A stretch of DNA of 32,729 nt from an uncultured Ruminococcus sp. GTDB lineage: Bacteria > Bacillota > Clostridia > Oscillospirales > Acutalibacteraceae. Shown here piece by piece: positions 8,168 to 16,483 of this stretch. A program made the translations under genes and the position numbers. Below the pieces are notes generated by a model. That model saw only the letters and a list, made by a program, of their open reading frames with translations, made no database searches and was not told the DNA's origin. Where the stretch lies: contig CADCOE010000018.1 of NCBI GenBank assembly GCA_902802985.1, positions 1 through 32,729 on the forward strand. Direction: 5' to 3'. Position 1 is the first letter of the stretch; the number at the start of each line of letters is the position of its first letter.

Positions 8168-8998
8168 ATGGTTATTGATTTTCATACGCATATTTATCCC
8201 GATAAAATAGCAGCACGCACCATAGAAGCATTGACACAATCCGCTCAAGGAGTGTACGCTTATACGGATGGCACCTTGAGCGGATTATTGGAAAGTATGG
8301 AACAGGCAGAAATCGACAAATCTGTGATCCTTCCTGTGGCAACCCGCAAGGGACAATTCGATACGATCAATCAATTTGCAATGAATATCAATCAAACCTA
8401 TTCAAACCTTGTATCCTTCGGAGGAATACATCCTGATGACGAAAACATCGAAGAAAAACTGTCGTTTTTGAAGAATAACGGCATTAAGGGCATCAAAATT
8501 CATCCGGATTATACGGGGATCTTCATTGACGATGAAAGATATATTCGTATTTTATCAGAATGTGCCCGTCTGGGACTGAAAGTGGTAACACACGCAGGAG
8601 TAGATCCGGCGTTTGACGTCATACACTGTCCGCCTGACAAAGGAAGAGCCGTTCTGGACAAGGTTTGTGCTTTGACAGGGGTAAAAGAACCGTTTCTTGT
8701 ATTTGCGCACCTTGGCGGAATGTATGTCTACAAGGACGTAGAGAAATATCTGCTGGGCAGCAACTGCTATATTGACATCAGCTGTTCTTTTTCCTCGCTG
8801 AAAAGCTTTTGTGACACAGATGATGAAGAAGTGATCCGGGTCATCAAAGCCCACGGAGCAGACAAAATCCTGTTTGCAACAGACAGTCCGTGGAACGGTC
8901 AGAAATCCTACCTCGAACATTTCAGATCATTATCGGAACTCAGCGACAACGAAAAAGACTTGATTTTATACAAGAATGCGGAAAAAATACTTTCATAG
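8168..8998 (+). CDS. Amidohydrolase-related metal-dependent hydrolase (TIM barrel)
   Basis: A 276-residue protein of the amidohydrolase-2 type. Metal-site motifs are visible in order: DFHTHIYP (residues 4-11), KIHPDYTG, VTHAGVD, FAHLGG and the late ATDSPW aspartate. Members include decarboxylases and hydrolases of small organic acids, and many are uncharacterised. Ribosome site GAGGT lies about 8 bases before ATG. It diverges from the aryl-acid operon. A role on a metabolite of that pathway is possible but unsupported beyond position. The length is typical and nothing is missing. Confidence 0.85.
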   Translation: MVIDFHTHIYPDKIAARTIEALTQSAQGVYAYTDGTLSGLLESMEQAEIDKSVILPVATRKGQFDTINQFAMNINQTYSNLVSFGGIHPDDENIEEKLSFLKNNGIKGIKIHPDYTGIFIDDERYIRILSECARLGLKVVTHAGVDPAFDVIHCPPDKGRAVLDKVCALTGVKEPFLVFAHLGGMYVYKDVEKYLLGSNCYIDISCSFSSLKSFCDTDDEEVIRVIKAHGADKILFATDSPWNGQKSYLEHFRSLSELSDNEKDLILYKNAEKILS

Positions 8999-9161
8999 TT
9001 AACAAAATTATTCATCGTCAAGAATGATTATTATGTAAAACACTTATTTATTATAAGACTTTACAACATTAAAGTCAATCGAATTTTATGACATCGGTAT
9101 GGAATGCCATTGCCAAATTTTATAATTGTTATTTATGCAAAATGCTGTCTATAACATCAAT

Positions 9162-9207
9162 AACAGGGACTGCCGCAAAAGAAAGATTTTTTGCGGCAGT
9201 CCCTGTT
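9162..9207. repeat. Dispersed inverted repeat, copy 2
   Basis: A 19-bp perfect inverted repeat (9162-9180 and 9189-9207) with loop GAAAGATT. The left arm contains GGGACTGCCGCAAAA, against GGGTCTGTCGCAAAA in copy 1. Both differences are matched by complementary changes in the right arm. It is about 160 bases past the amidohydrolase stop. The rest of the 8999-9345 gap, apart from the hairpin at 9219-9254, shows no gene or promoter I can support. Confidence 0.7.
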
Positions 9208-9218
9208 TATGACATAAG

Positions 9219-9254
9219 CAAGCACGGCTGCCTGTGATCCGACAGCCGTGCTTG
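9219..9254. terminator. Hairpin between convergent amidohydrolase and amt genes
   Basis: A 12-bp perfect stem CAAGCACGGCTG (9219-9230) with its complement at 9243-9254 and a 12-base loop. On the plus strand it is followed by a pyrimidine-rich run (TTCTCTTCCTTTTT). It is placed to end transcripts from the amidohydrolase side. The U-tract is imperfect, so the call is moderate. Confidence 0.45.
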
Positions 9255-9345
9255 TTCTCTTCCTTTTTCCATAGAAAAGATCACCATTTGAAAGAACTCG
9301 TTTTCTGATACGATGATCTGATCAACCATTTACATTTTTTCAAGA

Positions 9346-11085
9346 CTATTCTTCGTTATCCTGCAATGCCGCAAAACCTGTTGCACCGGTACGTACTTTG
9401 ACTATATTTTCTACATTATAAATGAAGATCTTACCATCACCGATATGTCCTGTATAAAGGGCCTTGACGGCAGTATCTACAACCGTCTGTACCGGTATTT
9501 TGCATACAACGATCTCTACCTGAACTTTGGGCAGCAGGTTCATTTCAACCTCAACCCCTCTGTAATACTTTGTTTGTCCCTTCTGTACACCGCATCCCAA
9601 TACCTGTGTGACAGTCATACCGGTAATGCCGATTTCGGTCAGTGCTGTATTAAGTGTTTCAAACTTACTCTGTTTAGTAATAATCTCTATTTTAGTAAAT
9701 TTCACACCGTCAGAGGTAGCTGCTTCAGATTTAGCTGCCGCTACCGTCACAGGAACTGCTTCTGAGGCAGGCACTAATTCTTCTCCTGTTTCGTCATCCT
9801 TGGCACCACCGAGAACCTGTGGAACGGCAGGCATAAAGTCAGCATAGGAACTTGCCAGACCGTGCTCTGTTGCATCCAGTCCTCTGAGTTCTTCTTCTCT
9901 GGAAGCACGAAGTCCGATCGTATGCTTCAGAACATAAAATACACCAAACATTACCACTGCTGTAAATGAACCGACGCCAAGAACGCCGAGAGCCTGAACT
10001 CCAAGCTGTGTAAAGCCACCGCCGTAGAACAAGCCGAGAGAACCTTCATTTTTAGAAAACAGTCCTACTGCCAATGTACCCCATATACCATTCGCACCGT
10101 GAACGGCAATCGCACCAACAGGGTCATCTATTTTCAGCTTCTTATCTATGAACTCAACAACGACAACGACCAAGATACCTGCTACCAGACCGATGACAGA
10201 GGCACCAATAATATCCACATTGGAACAGCCTGCTGTTACAGCGACCAATCCTGCCAGAGAACCGTTGAGCGACATAGATACATCCGGCTTACCATCCTTG
10301 ACCCAAGTATAAATCATTGTAGCACAGGTAGCAACAGCGGGAGATACCGTAGTCGTAGCAAAAATCTGTGCCAACTGGTCAATTCCTGTGGCAGCCGCAC
10401 CGTTAAATCCATACCAGCCGAACCACAAAATAAATACGCCCAATGCGCCAAGTGTCAAACTATGACCGGGGATTGCACGAGGTTTGCCGTCCTTGCTGTA
10501 CTTACCGATACGGGGACCAAGCATAGCAGCTCCGATGATGGACGATATACCGCCAACCATATGGATGGCACAGGAACCTGCAAAATCGACAAATCCCAGC
10601 TGTGCCAGCCAACCCTGAGAGTTCCATATCCAACCTGCCTCTACCGGATAAACAACAAGACTGATGATACCGCTGTAAAGACAATACGTGATAAATTTAG
10701 TACGCTCTGCCATAGCACCCGATACGATCGTGGCTGCTGTGGCACAGAAAACCAGATTAAAAACGAACACTGACCACGGGAAGTTATTAAAATCGGTAAA
10801 AATATCCAAATTAGGAATACCGATAATTCCCATAAAATAATCCTCGGACATCATCAGTCCGAAACCAAGCAGAATAAACATAACCGTACCGATACAGAAG
10901 TCCATCAGGTTCTTCATAATAATGTTTCCTGCGTTTTTCGCTCTTGTAAATCCTGTTTCTACCATTGCAAAGCCGCACTGCATAAAAAACACCAGTGATG
11001 CTCCGATCAAAAACCATATGGCTATGGTAAACGAGTTCGCCTGTTCTACCGCTGAGGCGACAGCATTCTGTAGATTTGCATCCAT
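9346..11085 (-). CDS. amt: Ammonium transporter fused to a C-terminal PII signalling domain
   Basis: A 579-residue fusion. Residues 1 to about 405 form the Amt channel with 11 helices and the two pore histidines in SCAIHMVGG (H175) and AIAVHGANG (H329). An acidic, Ala-rich linker (about 419-460) leads to a complete PII/GlnK domain (about 461-579) with VQKGQTKYYRG, LPKVQVEIVV and GHIGDGKIF. At the position of the uridylylated T-loop tyrosine (RGAEY in E. coli GlnB) this protein has RGVEV, so covalent control at that site is absent; ATP/2-oxoglutarate sensing can remain. The start at 11085 has GGAGGG 9 bases upstream. A longer frame to 11151 would run through the leader hairpin. Probably transcribed with glnA. 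Confidence 0.93.
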   Translation of the reverse strand: MDANLQNAVASAVEQANSFTIAIWFLIGASLVFFMQCGFAMVETGFTRAKNAGNIIMKNLMDFCIGTVMFILLGFGLMMSEDYFMGIIGIPNLDIFTDFNNFPWSVFVFNLVFCATAATIVSGAMAERTKFITYCLYSGIISLVVYPVEAGWIWNSQGWLAQLGFVDFAGSCAIHMVGGISSIIGAAMLGPRIGKYSKDGKPRAIPGHSLTLGALGVFILWFGWYGFNGAAATGIDQLAQIFATTTVSPAVATCATMIYTWVKDGKPDVSMSLNGSLAGLVAVTAGCSNVDIIGASVIGLVAGILVVVVVEFIDKKLKIDDPVGAIAVHGANGIWGTLAVGLFSKNEGSLGLFYGGGFTQLGVQALGVLGVGSFTAVVMFGVFYVLKHTIGLRASREEELRGLDATEHGLASSYADFMPAVPQVLGGAKDDETGEELVPASEAVPVTVAAAKSEAATSDGVKFTKIEIITKQSKFETLNTALTEIGITGMTVTQVLGCGVQKGQTKYYRGVEVEMNLLPKVQVEIVVCKIPVQTVVDTAVKALYTGHIGDGKIFIYNVENIVKVRTGATGFAALQDNEE

Positions 11086-11096
11086 TTTTTTATCCC

Positions 11097-11161
11097 TCCA
11101 AAAAATAATAAGGCGTATAAACTGTTCTGTAGTTAACAAAACAGAATACACGCCTTTGTGT
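11097..11161 (-). promoter_or_regulatory. Attenuator-like leader of amt with AAAGGC hexaloop hairpin
   Basis: Read on the minus strand. A small hairpin ACAC-AAAGGC-GTGT (11161-11148) overlaps the 5' arm of a longer stem, AAGGCGTGTA paired to TATACGCCTT (11156-11147 with 11119-11110), extended by CTGTT/AACAG inside. The longer stem is followed by TATTATTTTTT. The two structures exclude each other. The six-base loop has A at position 1 and G at position 4, as in ANTAR-type antiterminator sites. The same layout precedes glnA. No second, upstream hexaloop hairpin is evident, which weakens the ANTAR reading. Confidence 0.5.
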
Positions 11162-11170
11162 TAATATAGT

Positions 11171-11190
11171 AAAATGTCAAAAGACATTTT
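11171..11190 (-). terminator. Perfect hairpin just after glnA
   Basis: AAAATGTC-TTTT-GACATTTT on the minus strand, starting 17 bases after the glnA stop. The stem is AT-rich with only a short T-run inside the arm, so termination would be partial. That is compatible with readthrough into amt. Confidence 0.4.
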
Positions 11191-11206
11191 TACACCCGAT
11201 ATTTCA

Positions 11207-13297
11207 TTATACGCTGAACAGCATTGTACCGTATGACGGATATGGCCAGAGTTTTGCAGACATATTAGACTCCATCTCATCGGCAACGGCACGAAGCTCC
11301 TGCATTGCACTAAGCACATTATCTTTATAGTACATTGCATTTTCTGCATAATCCTCAATTTCCTTGGCTCCCATCACTGCCTTGTCAAGAGCATCAATTT
11401 TCTTGGTAAAGCACAGCAGCAGATTGGAAAGCTTTTTAACCAGCTCGGTTTCCGGAGAAACAGCAAGCTCAGGATCAACAGATTGAATGAGATTGGCAGC
11501 TTCTGCAAGCTCTCTGATATAAGAGGCGACCGCAGGAATAATATCCTTCTTTGCCATATCAAGGGCAGTGAGTGCCTCAATGTTGAGAAGCTTGGAGTAG
11601 TTTTCAAGAAGAATTTCACTTCTGGAACGAAGTTCTACTTCTGAATAAATACCGTGTTTGCTAAACAGCTCTACGTTCTCCTTTGAGCAATAGAGCGGCA
11701 TAACATCGGGAAGGGTACGATAATTTTTCAGTCCTCTTCTCTCTGCCTCTGCTACCCACTCGTCAGAATAGTTGTCCCCGTTGAAGATAATTCTCTTGTG
11801 TTCGGTGATGGTCTTTTTGACAAGTTCTTCCGCTGCTGCCTTTACATCCTCTGCCTTTTCCAGTTCATCGGCAAAGTCAGCAAGAACATCCGCAACGATC
11901 GTATTAAGAATGGTATTGGTACAACCGATATTCTCGGAAGAACCAAGCATTCTAAACTCAAATTTGTTGCCCGTAAAGGCAAACGGCGATGTACGGTTAC
12001 GATCCGAAGTATCCTTAGTGAAGTTCGGGATGGCATCTACATTCGTATCCATCACTACTTTGGATTTTCTCTCGTAGTTTTCACCGCTGATGACGGATTT
12101 AAGCACTTCTGTCAGATCATCACCGAGGTACATTGACAAGATGGCAGGCGGTGCCTCATTAGCTCCCAGACGGTGATCGTTGCCTGCACTGGCAACAGCA
12201 ATTCTGAGCAAATCCTGATGCTCGTCAACTGCACGTACAACAGCTGCCAAAAATACTAAAAACAGTGTATTTTCACGGGGGTTCTTGGACGGGTCAAGAA
12301 GATTTTTGCCTGTATTGGTTGAAATCGCCCAGTTATTATGCTTACCTGAACCATTCACACCGGCAAAAGGTTTTTCGTGGAGAAGGCAAACAAGACCGTG
12401 CTTTTCTGCAATTCTCTTCATCAGTTCCATTGTGAGCTGGTTGTGATCGGTCGCAATATTGGATGTATCAAATACAGGTGCCAGTTCGTGCTGAGCCGGT
12501 GCTACTTCGTTATGCTTTGTTTTGGAAAGAATACCGTGCTTCCAAAGTTCTTCGTCCAATTCCTTCATATAAGCAGAAACACGGGGTTTAATGGAGCCGA
12601 AATAGTGATCATCCAGTTCCTGTCCCTTCGGCGGTCTTGCACCAAACAAGGTTCTTCCGCAGTAAATCAAATCTTTACGCTGCTTGTACACCGATTTATC
12701 AATCAGGAAATATTCCTGCTCAGCACCTACCGTGGTATTAACTCTGGTCGTAGTGGTATCGCCGAATACTCTGAGCACTCTGACTGCCTGTTTGCTCATT
12801 ACTTCCATAGAACGAAGCAGTGGTGTTTTTTTATCCAGAATCTCACCTGTATAGGAACAGAATGCTGTCGGAATACAGAGGGAGCCATCTTTGATAAACG
12901 CATAAGAGGTCGGATCCCACGCCGTATAGCCTCTTGCCTCAAATGTTGCACGGATACCGCCCGACGGGAAGCTTGAGGCATCCGGTTCACCTTTGATCAG
13001 TTCTTTACCCGAAAAAGACATAATAACTTTTCCATCATTGGTCGGTGAAATAAAACCGTCATGCTTTTCTGCGGTAACACCCGTCATTGGCTGAAACCAA
13101 TGGGTAAAGTGAGTAGCACCGTTTTCGATTGCCCACTCTTTCATAGAATGTGCCACTACATTGGCGACATTCAAATCCAGTGACTTACCTTCTTCAATGG
13201 TTTTTTTCAAAGCCTTATAGGTATCTTTTGGAAGACGTTCTTTCATTGTTGCATCATTAAAAACAAGGCTTCCGAAAATTTCAGGTACATTAGGCAT
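11207..13297 (-). CDS. glnA: Glutamine synthetase type III
   Basis: A 696-residue enzyme that makes glutamine from glutamate, ammonia and ATP in the cytosol. The length and the motifs [23 protein letters not shown] and [15 protein letters not shown] identify the long type III (GlnN) class, found in many anaerobic Firmicutes and Bacteroidetes, not the 440-470 residue type I. The start at 13297 (MPNVPEIFG) has GGGGAG about 9 bases upstream. The open frame to 13369 overlaps the attenuator hairpin and is rejected as coding. It has its own strong promoter and is followed by amt-PII. A clear GlnR/TnrA box was not found upstream. Confidence 0.95.
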   Translation of the reverse strand: MPNVPEIFGSLVFNDATMKERLPKDTYKALKKTIEEGKSLDLNVANVVAHSMKEWAIENGATHFTHWFQPMTGVTAEKHDGFISPTNDGKVIMSFSGKELIKGEPDASSFPSGGIRATFEARGYTAWDPTSYAFIKDGSLCIPTAFCSYTGEILDKKTPLLRSMEVMSKQAVRVLRVFGDTTTTRVNTTVGAEQEYFLIDKSVYKQRKDLIYCGRTLFGARPPKGQELDDHYFGSIKPRVSAYMKELDEELWKHGILSKTKHNEVAPAQHELAPVFDTSNIATDHNQLTMELMKRIAEKHGLVCLLHEKPFAGVNGSGKHNNWAISTNTGKNLLDPSKNPRENTLFLVFLAAVVRAVDEHQDLLRIAVASAGNDHRLGANEAPPAILSMYLGDDLTEVLKSVISGENYERKSKVVMDTNVDAIPNFTKDTSDRNRTSPFAFTGNKFEFRMLGSSENIGCTNTILNTIVADVLADFADELEKAEDVKAAAEELVKKTITEHKRIIFNGDNYSDEWVAEAERRGLKNYRTLPDVMPLYCSKENVELFSKHGIYSEVELRSRSEILLENYSKLLNIEALTALDMAKKDIIPAVASYIRELAEAANLIQSVDPELAVSPETELVKKLSNLLLCFTKKIDALDKAVMGAKEIEDYAENAMYYKDNVLSAMQELRAVADEMESNMSAKLWPYPSYGTMLFSV

Positions 13298-13337
13298 AGT
13301 ACAAACTCCCCATTCTTTGTGATTTTGATAAAACCAG

Positions 13338-13388
13338 AAAAAGGTGCCGTAGGTTCCTTTTTCAGTCAACCTACAGCACCTTTGCTGT
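13338..13388 (-). promoter_or_regulatory. Attenuator-like leader of glnA with AAAGGT hexaloop hairpin
   Basis: On the minus strand a hairpin ACAGC-AAAGGT-GCTGT (13388-13373) overlaps a 16-bp stem, AAAGGTGCTGTAGGTT (13383-13368) paired to the arm at 13355-13340, which is followed by TTTTTCTGGTTTT. The one imperfect position is a G-U wobble in minus-strand RNA but a C-A mismatch in plus-strand RNA, so the minus transcript is the structured one. The hexaloop has A1 and G4. It lies only about 4 bases after the predicted transcription start, leaving no room for a second upstream hexaloop hairpin. Confidence 0.6.
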
Positions 13389-13398
13389 CGTTGATGAA

Positions 13399-13427
13399 AT
13401 TATATCTCATCCTTTTTGATAAGTCAA
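13399..13427 (-). promoter_or_regulatory. Sigma-A promoter of glnA
   Basis: TTGACT (13427-13422), 17-base spacer, TATAAT (13404-13399). The predicted start is near 13392, giving a leader of about 95 bases before the ATG at 13297 that contains the attenuator. Confidence 0.85.
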
Positions 13428-13573
13428 TACTTTTTTTGCGTTTTTTTTCATTTCATTACTTATGTCAAATTTTGATGGATGGTTGATAGTTTATCGTTAA
13501 TTTTTATGCTATATCCTCCCCATCCACCAAAACGCTGCTCCTTCTGTATCAATATGTCCCTGTATTATGTAAA

Positions 13574-13602
13574 TTGACAATTCAACGCCATTGTAATATA
13601 AT
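13574..13602 (+). promoter_or_regulatory. Consensus sigma-A promoter of the CDP-glycerol-transferase-like gene
   Basis: TTGACA (13574-13579), exactly 17 bases, TATAAT (13597-13602). Both hexamers match consensus fully. It fixes the coding start downstream at 13657, since an in-frame TTG at 13603 would lie inside the promoter. Confidence 0.88.
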
Positions 13603-13656
13603 TTGGGAGAGAGAAAAAAAGAAGGATCGGGACGGCAAATCAATCGGGAGGTTGCT

Positions 13657-16413
13657 ATGAGCAGTGAAAAATATTTTTTCAGCATTAACTTACTAATCAA
13701 AAGTGACTCACACCTTGAAAAATCCATTACATCCATTTTATCGAATGAAGCGTTTTTTAAGGATCATATCCAGCTGCTGCTGATCAATTCTGTGGGCAGC
13801 GACTTCACCCACGAAATATGCAGCAAATATATTGCTATGTATCCCGAAAATATTCATTTTGTCGATACTGTAGGCAAAAGTAATGCCGACGGTTATAACG
13901 ATGCCCGTCCTATCTGCTCGGGACAGTATATTTCTTTTATTGATAATTACGGCGAATACTCTAAAAACACCTTTCCCGAACTGTATAAGCTCATCAAAAA
14001 CGGCAAGATCCCCGTTGTTTGTATCCAGCCGCTGATCTCTCCGCCCGGTGAACCGGTACGGCAGTACGTCAGCGACATCAAACAGGGAATTGTACGGCTG
14101 AGAGATACTCCCGACCGCTTTATACTGATGCCGGGATGCTATTTCTTCAACAGAAAAGTTATTAAGAATATTTTCTTTGATCCCAAGCTGGTCTTTCACG
14201 GTGAAACAAAATTTATCACTGATACCCTGCTCAAAACTTATTCATACATATTTATTGAAAAGGTAAATTATACCTCCAGCAATGCCTCGGAACTGGACTT
14301 TTTCCGCTATGAACCGCAATACAGCAGAACCTACTATATCAAATCTGTCAACGATTTTATCATTCCTATGCTTAAAAGCTATTTCGGTTCGGTACTGGTA
14401 CAGTCCATTATGATGTATCTGATCAACATTAAATTTTCACTTAACGCCGATGACAGATATAAAAATGTGATCATCGGAAGATATGTAGATGAATTTATCC
14501 ACAGTATTGCCGACGCCCTGCAATACATTGATGATACCATCATTATGAGCAAAAGATTGTGCCGAATATGCGGACTGGATCCCGAGGTACCATTTCGCTT
14601 TCTGCGTTTGAAGTACGATGATCCCGATTTGAAACCTGTACTCACCGCTTCTGTCAAAAACGAACCGATCGAACGCTCTTTTTACAAAATGAACGGGCAC
14701 TCTTATAAGCTTCGCCTCGAAAATGAATTTGTCGCCAGTGTCAACAAAGTCCCCATCCAACGTTCTAAAGATATTACAGCAGAAATTGTCGCTATTAATT
14801 ATGATGCCGAAGGACTGTATGTGGACGCTTATATGGAAGGCTGCGGCTGTCTTGACGAAAATGATTACACCATTTATACTGTCATCAACCGAAAGCGGTA
14901 TGAGGTCATCCGTTCCAAGGTCTATACCCTCCGAAAATTTTTTGATATACCGTTTCTGAATAAATATTCTTTCCGCTTTTTCATTCCTGTGAGCAGCGGA
15001 AAACAGATTGACACCGCCTTTCTCATTATGAAGATCGGAGAGCTTTCCTTACGGTTGAACTTAGGCTTCCATCACACCTTTTCCCGCCTGTCCGGTGAAT
15101 TGGAAAACAGCTATTGGCGCTTCAATGACCGTGTGATGACATACGACCACAAAACCAGCTCTATTATCATCAGACGTGCCACCGACAGTCTGATCGCCCT
15201 GTACGAAAATAAATATCTGAATGAAATAGCAAAAGAGTTATCCATTGCTGAAACCCTGCATTACCGTCAAATGCGAAAAGCCGTCCGCTATGCGATGTCT
15301 GACAAGCGTGTCAAAAATATGATGTTTTATGATGAAATGGGCATTAATTGCAACGGCAATTTATTATTTCGCTATTTTACCAAATACCAAAAAAGCGATA
15401 TGATTCATACTTACTTTTCTGTACAGAACGATTCTGTGGAGCAGGCGTTTCTGTTTAATAAAGAGTATGAAAATGTGCTTGAAACCGGCTCCAAAAAATC
15501 TAAAATTATGGCAATGGCAAGTGATGTTATTATTGCAACAGACTGTGACGTATATGAAGCGCTGGCGTTTACCCCCCACGATATACTCTATTGCAAAGAT
15601 CTGCTGAATGCCAAAATCATCTCTATCAAAAATTTCTTTCTGACATATGATACCGCACAATTCGACAATCGACTCAGAGATAATACACAGGCTGTTTTCT
15701 GTTCTTCCGAACAGGAAAAAGAACGGCTGGTAAGAGAAATTTACGATTATGACCCCTCAATGATCAAGGTGCTGGGCTATCCTATACTGGACTCTGTCAA
15801 GGATCATAAAGAAAAATTAATTTTGATCGCTCCCGGTGACAGAAAGCAGTTTTATATCTATGAAAATGCCCACTACTATCATTTTTCGGACAGCCGTTTC
15901 TTTAAAACGTACAATTCCATTTTGACCGATGTCGATTTGTTGAATGCAATGAAAGCGTCAGGATATAAAATTGCTGTACTGATGCCACGTACCATTAAAA
16001 AATACATTAAAATGTTTACGGCAGATGAAGAGGTCGTTACCCTATACGAATATACCGAAGAAAACGAAATCAAGTTGATAGAACGTGCCGCTGTCCTGCT
16101 GACGGACTATTCCGAGCTGCAATATCGTTTTGCTTACCTTAACAAACCTGTGGTTTACTTTTATCCGCAAAATCTTCCCATTCAGCAGGAATACAAAGAA
16201 CAAAAAATTTCTAAAAACGGCTTTGGCGAAATTGTGTATAACATTGATCAGCTAAAAGAATTTCTCATCAGAAATGCCAAACGCAACTTTATGCAGCCGC
16301 TGCGATTTGAACGTCGCTGTCAGGAATTTTTCCGCTATATGGACGGGGATAACTGCGGCAGAATTATGAATGAGATTGTTAACAGTTTCTTTCCCGACAT
16401 TCCGTCAACATAA
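13657..16413 (+). CDS. Two-domain GT-A plus CDP-glycerol glycerophosphotransferase-like protein, catalytic motifs eroded
   Basis: A 918-residue protein with GGGAGG 7 bases before ATG. Residues 1 to about 230 resemble a GT2 glycosyltransferase (FFSINLLIKSD start, repeated SIxSIL, GQYISFIDNYGE), but where a DxD metal motif is expected the sequence is DNYG (95-98). Residues about 555-918 resemble the TagF/TarF fold: GYPILD (from 707), LIAPGDRKQF and LLTDYSELQYRFAYLNKPVV (DYS at 817-819). The conserved HGTPLK catalytic segment is not visible; its place holds IISIKNFFLTYD. The middle shows no recognised fold. The family builds teichoic acids or similar polyol-phosphate polymers at the membrane face. 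Here a non-catalytic or altered role is likely. It is a single-gene unit. Confidence 0.7.
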   Translation: MSSEKYFFSINLLIKSDSHLEKSITSILSNEAFFKDHIQLLLINSVGSDFTHEICSKYIAMYPENIHFVDTVGKSNADGYNDARPICSGQYISFIDNYGEYSKNTFPELYKLIKNGKIPVVCIQPLISPPGEPVRQYVSDIKQGIVRLRDTPDRFILMPGCYFFNRKVIKNIFFDPKLVFHGETKFITDTLLKTYSYIFIEKVNYTSSNASELDFFRYEPQYSRTYYIKSVNDFIIPMLKSYFGSVLVQSIMMYLINIKFSLNADDRYKNVIIGRYVDEFIHSIADALQYIDDTIIMSKRLCRICGLDPEVPFRFLRLKYDDPDLKPVLTASVKNEPIERSFYKMNGHSYKLRLENEFVASVNKVPIQRSKDITAEIVAINYDAEGLYVDAYMEGCGCLDENDYTIYTVINRKRYEVIRSKVYTLRKFFDIPFLNKYSFRFFIPVSSGKQIDTAFLIMKIGELSLRLNLGFHHTFSRLSGELENSYWRFNDRVMTYDHKTSSIIIRRATDSLIALYENKYLNEIAKELSIAETLHYRQMRKAVRYAMSDKRVKNMMFYDEMGINCNGNLLFRYFTKYQKSDMIHTYFSVQNDSVEQAFLFNKEYENVLETGSKKSKIMAMASDVIIATDCDVYEALAFTPHDILYCKDLLNAKIISIKNFFLTYDTAQFDNRLRDNTQAVFCSSEQEKERLVREIYDYDPSMIKVLGYPILDSVKDHKEKLILIAPGDRKQFYIYENAHYYHFSDSRFFKTYNSILTDVDLLNAMKASGYKIAVLMPRTIKKYIKMFTADEEVVTLYEYTEENEIKLIERAAVLLTDYSELQYRFAYLNKPVVYFYPQNLPIQQEYKEQKISKNGFGEIVYNIDQLKEFLIRNAKRNFMQPLRFERRCQEFFRYMDGDNCGRIMNEIVNSFFPDIPST

Positions 16414-16436
16414 AAGTCTATCGTTTTTCCACTATC

Positions 16437-16482
16437 AATAACACCTTATTTCCATTATGGGAAATAAGGTGTTATTACTTTT
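16437..16482. terminator. Bidirectional terminator between convergent genes
   Basis: A 17-bp perfect stem (16437-16453 with 16460-16476), loop ATTATG, then ACTTTT on the plus strand. It separates the convergent genes ending at 16413 and 16484. Confidence 0.75.
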
Positions 16483-16483
16483 A

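Noticed and set aside
11086..11151. N-terminal extension of Amt
   Set aside because: It runs through the leader stem-loop and lacks a ribosome site; the ATG at 11085 has GGAGGG.
13298..13369. N-terminal extension of glnA
   Set aside because: It overlaps the attenuator hairpin; family proteins start near MPNVPEIFG.
13385..13500. GlnR/TnrA operator upstream of glnA
   Set aside because: No TGTNA-N7-TNACA match seen in the promoter region.
13603..13656. Longer start (TTG) for the CDP-glycerol-transferase-like gene
   Set aside because: It begins directly after the TATAAT of a consensus promoter, before the transcript would start; the ATG at 13657 has GGGAGG.
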